A stretch of 7,563 nt of DNA from Thermoplasmata archaeon (GTDB lineage Archaea > Thermoplasmatota > Thermoplasmata > Thermoplasmatales > Thermoplasmataceae). How positions within the stretch are numbered: position 1 is the stretch's first letter; each line of letters begins with the position of its first letter. Positions 4,507-7,563 of this stretch are shown piece by piece. Location of the stretch: NCBI GenBank assembly GCA_021850835.1, contig JAJZKS010000081.1, forward strand, positions 1 to 7,563. Direction: 5' to 3'. The notes below the pieces were generated by a model. It saw nothing but the letters and a program-made list of their open reading frames with translations, was not told where the DNA came from and ran no database searches. A program made the position numbers and the translations under genes.

Positions 4507-4514
4507 TTTAAGGC

Positions 4515-5570
4515 ATGAAAGACACCTTTACCCTCTTCATGGATTTCCTAAGGGAAAACAGGGATGAGATAAGAAACAGCCTGGAAATGGCTGAGGATTC
4601 CTGGAGGAGGGAGCTATACGGCCCGGTTTTCAGGAGGAATTTCCTGGAGGCTCCCGTAACAGAGCCTGTTGTGGGCAAGAATGTGTCATCAACGGACAGC
4701 ACTGAATTCATAAGGGAACTGTACAACGGAAAGAAGCTCATACTGATCCGTGCCTATACTGTGCTTGGGAAGAAGATATTTCCAAGTTTCATTTCGGAGG
4801 TCATTTCTGTATCAAGGGATGACCTTCAGCAGTTCACAATAATGCTCATGGAACACTCGGAGCATCTCAGCATCATTGAGATGCTCAGGGAGGAAAGCCC
4901 TGATTATGTCCTGGTTGACGGCTCCCTGACGGGAAGGGTCTTCAGGAAATTCAGGCCGTTGAATGCAGAAGGATACAGAGAATTCAGCAGGAAATACATG
5001 AAAGTTCTTGGGGAGATGCTGGAACTGGCCTCCGCCAAGGGAATACCGGTCATATTCATGGCAAAGAGCTCCGAGTCAAAGCTTTTCAGGACCTACCTGC
5101 TCGGCCTTGTCAGGCAGGAGATGGGGAAATCAGAAGCTCTTGAAGATGAGGAGAAACTGAGTGCCAGCGACCATTTCCTGGTCAAGTCGCTAGCCAGGAA
5201 GGCAGGGTACACAATGCCCCTGCTTCAGGCAGTGCCAAGGATCTGGGGCGAAGGAAAATTCCCAGTAATAACGACGCACATGCTTCCAAGGCTGAACGAT
5301 CTACCCCTGAAGGTTGACTTCGTCTTCTCCACAGATGCGCTGGTTCCAGATGCAACCGAAGGTTCAACGCTTCCTGATGATGTGTTGAACCTGCTTTTCT
5401 GGGGATATGGGGATCTGAAAACATACAACATCTGGCTAGCGGACGTGGACAGGCTTGTGAAATTCAGGAACAGTGAGGTTGAGAACATTTACATGAAAGC
5501 ATTCGAGAGGGAAATAGGCGTAAGCTTCTACGAAACAAGGGGTGAAAGGCGTGCACGGCTCAGGATCTGA
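4515..5570 (+). CDS. nurA: NurA 5'-3' DNA nuclease
   Basis: The 351-residue protein matches NurA nucleases in length, motifs and position directly before herA. STDSTEF (59-65, D61) and YVLVDGSL (131-138, D135) are the two acidic metal-binding motifs of the RNase H-like NurA core, the latter being the family's characteristic 'lvDGSL'. The C-terminal half carries HMLPRL (255-260) and KVDFVF (266-271), consistent with the family's end region. NurA forms a dimer that docks on the HerA hexamer and degrades DNA strands as HerA pumps the duplex, producing 3' overhangs for RadA-dependent repair. The ATG at 4515 follows a TATA box by about 30 bases without a Shine-Dalgarno motif, as in leaderless genes. 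Its 3' end overlaps the herA start region, implying coupled translation. The sequence is divergent, so the call draws partly on gene order. Confidence 0.88.
   Translation: MKDTFTLFMDFLRENRDEIRNSLEMAEDSWRRELYGPVFRRNFLEAPVTEPVVGKNVSSTDSTEFIRELYNGKKLILIRAYTVLGKKIFPSFISEVISVSRDDLQQFTIMLMEHSEHLSIIEMLREESPDYVLVDGSLTGRVFRKFRPLNAEGYREFSRKYMKVLGEMLELASAKGIPVIFMAKSSESKLFRTYLLGLVRQEMGKSEALEDEEKLSASDHFLVKSLARKAGYTMPLLQAVPRIWGEGKFPVITTHMLPRLNDLPLKVDFVFSTDALVPDATEGSTLPDDVLNLLFWGYGDLKTYNIWLADVDRLVKFRNSEVENIYMKAFEREIGVSFYETRGERRARLRI
5541..5545 (+). promoter_or_regulatory. GGTGA ribosome binding site that decides the herA start
   Basis: GGTGA is complementary to the usual archaeal 16S rRNA tail and lies 5 bases before GTG 5551. 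The same motif precedes mre11 by 4 bases. The other in-frame GTG, at 5542, sits inside this motif and has no well-spaced site of its own, so 5551 is preferred. Confidence 0.6.
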
Positions 5571-7086
5571 TTTAGGTTACGTTGTTGGTGACAACACATC
5601 TGACATATTCCGGTTTGTTTTGTCAGAAAATTCCCAGGTAAAGAAGTGGGAATACGTATACATGGAGATCAATGGAGGCAGGGTCCTTGGCAGGGTTGAG
5701 CGGATCATATCAAAGAGCGAGCTCCTAAATGACAGCATGGATTACGAAAGCGTAAACAGGTATGTTTCCAGCGATCTTGACTATTCAGTGAACCTGTGCC
5801 TTGCCAGGACCCTCGGCGCAATGGATGGGGAAAACCTCGAACTGTCCAGGGATCTCATAAGGCCTGGCACCAAGGTCTACAGGGCCACAAGTGAGATGCT
5901 TGAGAAGATATTCCGGTATGATGAGGACGAATCCCTGGACATAGGTTTCCTTGCGGACAGGTCTGATGTCAGGGTATCCCTGAGCGTTTCCGGGATGAGG
6001 AGGCATGTTGCAATTGTTGCACAGACAGGCGCAGGAAAGTCCCATACTGCCGGCGTCCTCATGGAGGAACTCCTGAAGAAGGGGGCTTCCATTGTTGTCC
6101 TGGATCCTCATGCGGACTATGTCCTCATGAGGAAATCCCACTCAGGGAACTTTTACAGTAATTCAATAAAGGTATTCAGGACACCCCTGAGCACAGGAAG
6201 GTATGATTCCTTCCAGCAGGGGATCGTAAATGAGTTCACTCTAAGGTTCGCGGACCTTGAGGCTGATGACGTCTCAGAAATCATGGGCATCAAGGAGTCA
6301 TGGACAAACCTCAGGAAATCCGTGGAACTGTCGGTGAAGAACATGCATGGGAAGAGGGATTTCGAAGATTTCATCAAGGCAGCCCAAGCCCTGGATCCGC
6401 CCGAGGATTACCACAAGATTGCGGGCAGGCTGAGGCTGCTTTCAAAGGTCAAGAGCATATTCGGCGACAGGACCACTGGACTGGCAGATTACATCCAGCC
6501 GGGAATGATGTCTATCCTCGACCTTTCAGGAATGGACCAGTTCCTTGCCAACTACTTCTCATACAGGGTCATCAATGAGATATATGAGTCAAAGTTGACA
6601 TCCCAGTACCGGTATCCTGTATTCATATTCATTGAGGAGGCACACAACTTCGTTCCTCCCGGCTCATCAACTCAGATTTCCCAGATAATAAAGAAGGTGG
6701 CTTCTGAGGGCCGTAAATTCGGCATATTCCTTGTGGTTATCACACAGCGCCCCGGCAAAATTGACCAGGATGTGCTTAGCCAGTGCAATTCTGAAATAAT
6801 TCTCAGAATCACGAATCCGCTGGACCAGAAAGCCATCCTGGAGAGTGGGGAAAGCATCAGCCAGGCAGTCATCGATGATCTGCCTTCCCTGAACGTGGGG
6901 GAAGCAATTCTAGTGGGCCAGTTCGTAAAGGTTCCCGTTAACGTCAAGGTCAGGTCAAGGGAGAGCCAGGAGGGAGGAGGGGACATCGATGTTGTTGCCC
7001 TTCTCAGGGAATCAAGGAAAGAAAGGGATGAAAAGAACAGCGCTTCCGGAGACCGGAAGAGGATTTCAAGGATACTTGGTGATTGA
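5551..7086 (+). CDS. herA: HerA DNA-translocating ATPase
   Basis: The 511-residue protein (514 if the upstream GTG at 5542 is used) has the full HerA architecture. An N-terminal HAS beta-barrel domain opens with LGYVVGDNTSDIFRFVL. The HerA/FtsK-type ATPase core carries the Walker A motif AQTGAGKS (157-164), LDPHADY (184-190), the Walker B motif FIFIEEAHNF (358-367), SEGRKFG (385-391, a likely arginine-finger region) and the ITQRP sensor (397-401). SQCNSEIILRITNPLDQ follows, then a charged tail. HerA assembles as a hexamer that pumps duplex DNA to the NurA nuclease during end resection. The gene overlaps nurA by 20 bases and its stop touches the mre11 start, so all three are translated from one message. 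The start at 5551 is chosen because GGTGA lies 5 bases upstream. All key ATPase residues appear intact. Confidence 0.96.
   Translation: MHGSGSDLGYVVGDNTSDIFRFVLSENSQVKKWEYVYMEINGGRVLGRVERIISKSELLNDSMDYESVNRYVSSDLDYSVNLCLARTLGAMDGENLELSRDLIRPGTKVYRATSEMLEKIFRYDEDESLDIGFLADRSDVRVSLSVSGMRRHVAIVAQTGAGKSHTAGVLMEELLKKGASIVVLDPHADYVLMRKSHSGNFYSNSIKVFRTPLSTGRYDSFQQGIVNEFTLRFADLEADDVSEIMGIKESWTNLRKSVELSVKNMHGKRDFEDFIKAAQALDPPEDYHKIAGRLRLLSKVKSIFGDRTTGLADYIQPGMMSILDLSGMDQFLANYFSYRVINEIYESKLTSQYRYPVFIFIEEAHNFVPPGSSTQISQIIKKVASEGRKFGIFLVVITQRPGKIDQDVLSQCNSEIILRITNPLDQKAILESGESISQAVIDDLPSLNVGEAILVGQFVKVPVNVKVRSRESQEGGGDIDVVALLRESRKERDEKNSASGDRKRISRILGD
7078..7082 (+). promoter_or_regulatory. GGTGA ribosome binding site of mre11
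   Basis: GGTGA lies within the last codons of herA, 4 bases before the ATG at 7087. It confirms the mre11 start and matches the site before herA. Confidence 0.6.
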
Positions 7087-7563
7087 ATGGTAAAGTTTCT
7101 GCATATGTCGGATACGCACCTTGGGAGCCGCCAGTACATGCGGGATGACCGTGAGGATGATTTCTACGGGGCTTTCAGGGAAGCGATGGAAATTGCAATA
7201 GAGAGGAGGGTGGACTTCATTGTGCATTCGGGAGACCTTTTTGACACTTGGAGCCCTTCAAACAGGGCGCTCACTGAATTCAAGGAAACAGCCCTGAAGA
7301 TGAGGGAGGCAGGCATCCCCATGTACCTGATCATGGGGGACCATGACAGGCCCAAGAGGACAGATTACCCCGCGGCAAAGATCTTTGATTTCCTGGGGAT
7401 AACCCTTCTAGGCCACGACGGGGTGGAATCCTGCACTTTCAGAAAGGATGGGGAAGAAGTCCTCATCGTTGGGATATCAAACCTGAAGGGCTCCAGGAAG
7501 GATCAGCTCATGGAAGAGTATGCTGAGGCTGACAAGCTGGCCCAGCCAGCAAAGAATTCCGTC
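7087..7563 (+). CDS. mre11: Mre11 DNA double-strand break repair nuclease, N-terminal part (3' end outside window)
   Basis: The first 159 residues are present and the frame runs off the right edge. The protein begins with the calcineurin-like phosphoesterase motifs of Mre11: SDTHLG (8-13, metal ligands D9 and H11), HSGDLFD (47-53, D50) and MGDHDRPKR (83-91, H86). The third motif is usually GNHD; here Asp85 replaces the metal-binding Asn. Mre11 is a manganese-dependent nuclease that, with Rad50, opens and trims DNA ends before HerA-NurA resection. The ATG follows the herA stop directly (TGAATG) and has GGTGA 4 bases upstream, so it belongs to the same operon. The histidine motifs on the far side of the domain and the Rad50-binding region lie outside the window; rad50 is expected next. 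Confidence 0.95.
   Translation, partial: MVKFLHMSDTHLGSRQYMRDDREDDFYGAFREAMEIAIERRVDFIVHSGDLFDTWSPSNRALTEFKETALKMREAGIPMYLIMGDHDRPKRTDYPAAKIFDFLGITLLGHDGVESCTFRKDGEEVLIVGISNLKGSRKDQLMEEYAEADKLAQPAKNSV

Noticed and set aside
6672..7139. 155-codon minus-strand frame across herA and mre11
   Set aside because: It is antisense to two clear genes; the serine- and arginine-rich product is typical of a shadow frame.
1..7563. CRISPR array or insertion sequence
   Set aside because: No regularly spaced repeats, no transposase-like protein and no paired terminal inverted repeats were seen.

Overview
The window looks archaeal, most likely from the class Thermoplasmata (inference). It carries a nurA-herA-mre11 DNA-end-processing cluster and an archaeal-type RelE toxin. 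The tRNA gene lacks an encoded CCA end. Several genes have a TATA-like box about 25-30 bases before the start codon, as expected for leaderless mRNAs, while genes inside the operon carry GGTGA Shine-Dalgarno motifs. Arginine codons are dominated by AGG. The exact genus cannot be read from the sequence alone.

Left part (1-1308). The window opens inside a type II toxin-antitoxin pair, with a 5'-truncated antitoxin overlapping a RelE/ParE-like toxin by four bases. An AT-rich stretch follows (about 400-1235). It holds one small cysteine-rich, probably zinc-binding gene on the minus strand, a 10-bp palindrome over that gene's promoter, and three consecutive hairpins. The stretch ends at a tRNA-Val(CAC) gene on the minus strand. 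It has the look of an accessory island beside a tRNA, but no integrase or clear attachment-site duplication was found.

Middle part (1319-4443). A short two-helix membrane protein resembling a K+ channel pore, but without the usual GYG filter, converges with an M20-family metallopeptidase of the carboxypeptidase G2 type; their stop codons abut. A roughly 440-base intergenic region follows. It contains a near-exact 15/16-base direct repeat and a series of hairpins that probably form the leader of the next gene, an M50 site-2-type intramembrane metalloprotease with a strong AAGGAG ribosome binding site.

Right part (4444-7563). A TATA box with a dyad just downstream introduces a tightly packed operon: nurA (nuclease), herA (hexameric DNA-pumping ATPase) and mre11 (nuclease, cut by the window end). 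The genes overlap or abut and the internal starts use GGTGA. HerA-NurA and Mre11-Rad50 act together in resecting double-strand DNA ends for homologous recombination in archaea; rad50 is expected just beyond the right edge. The clearest unexplained items are the structured leader of the M50 gene, the channel-like protein with the unusual filter, and the cysteine-rich orphan with its promoter palindrome.
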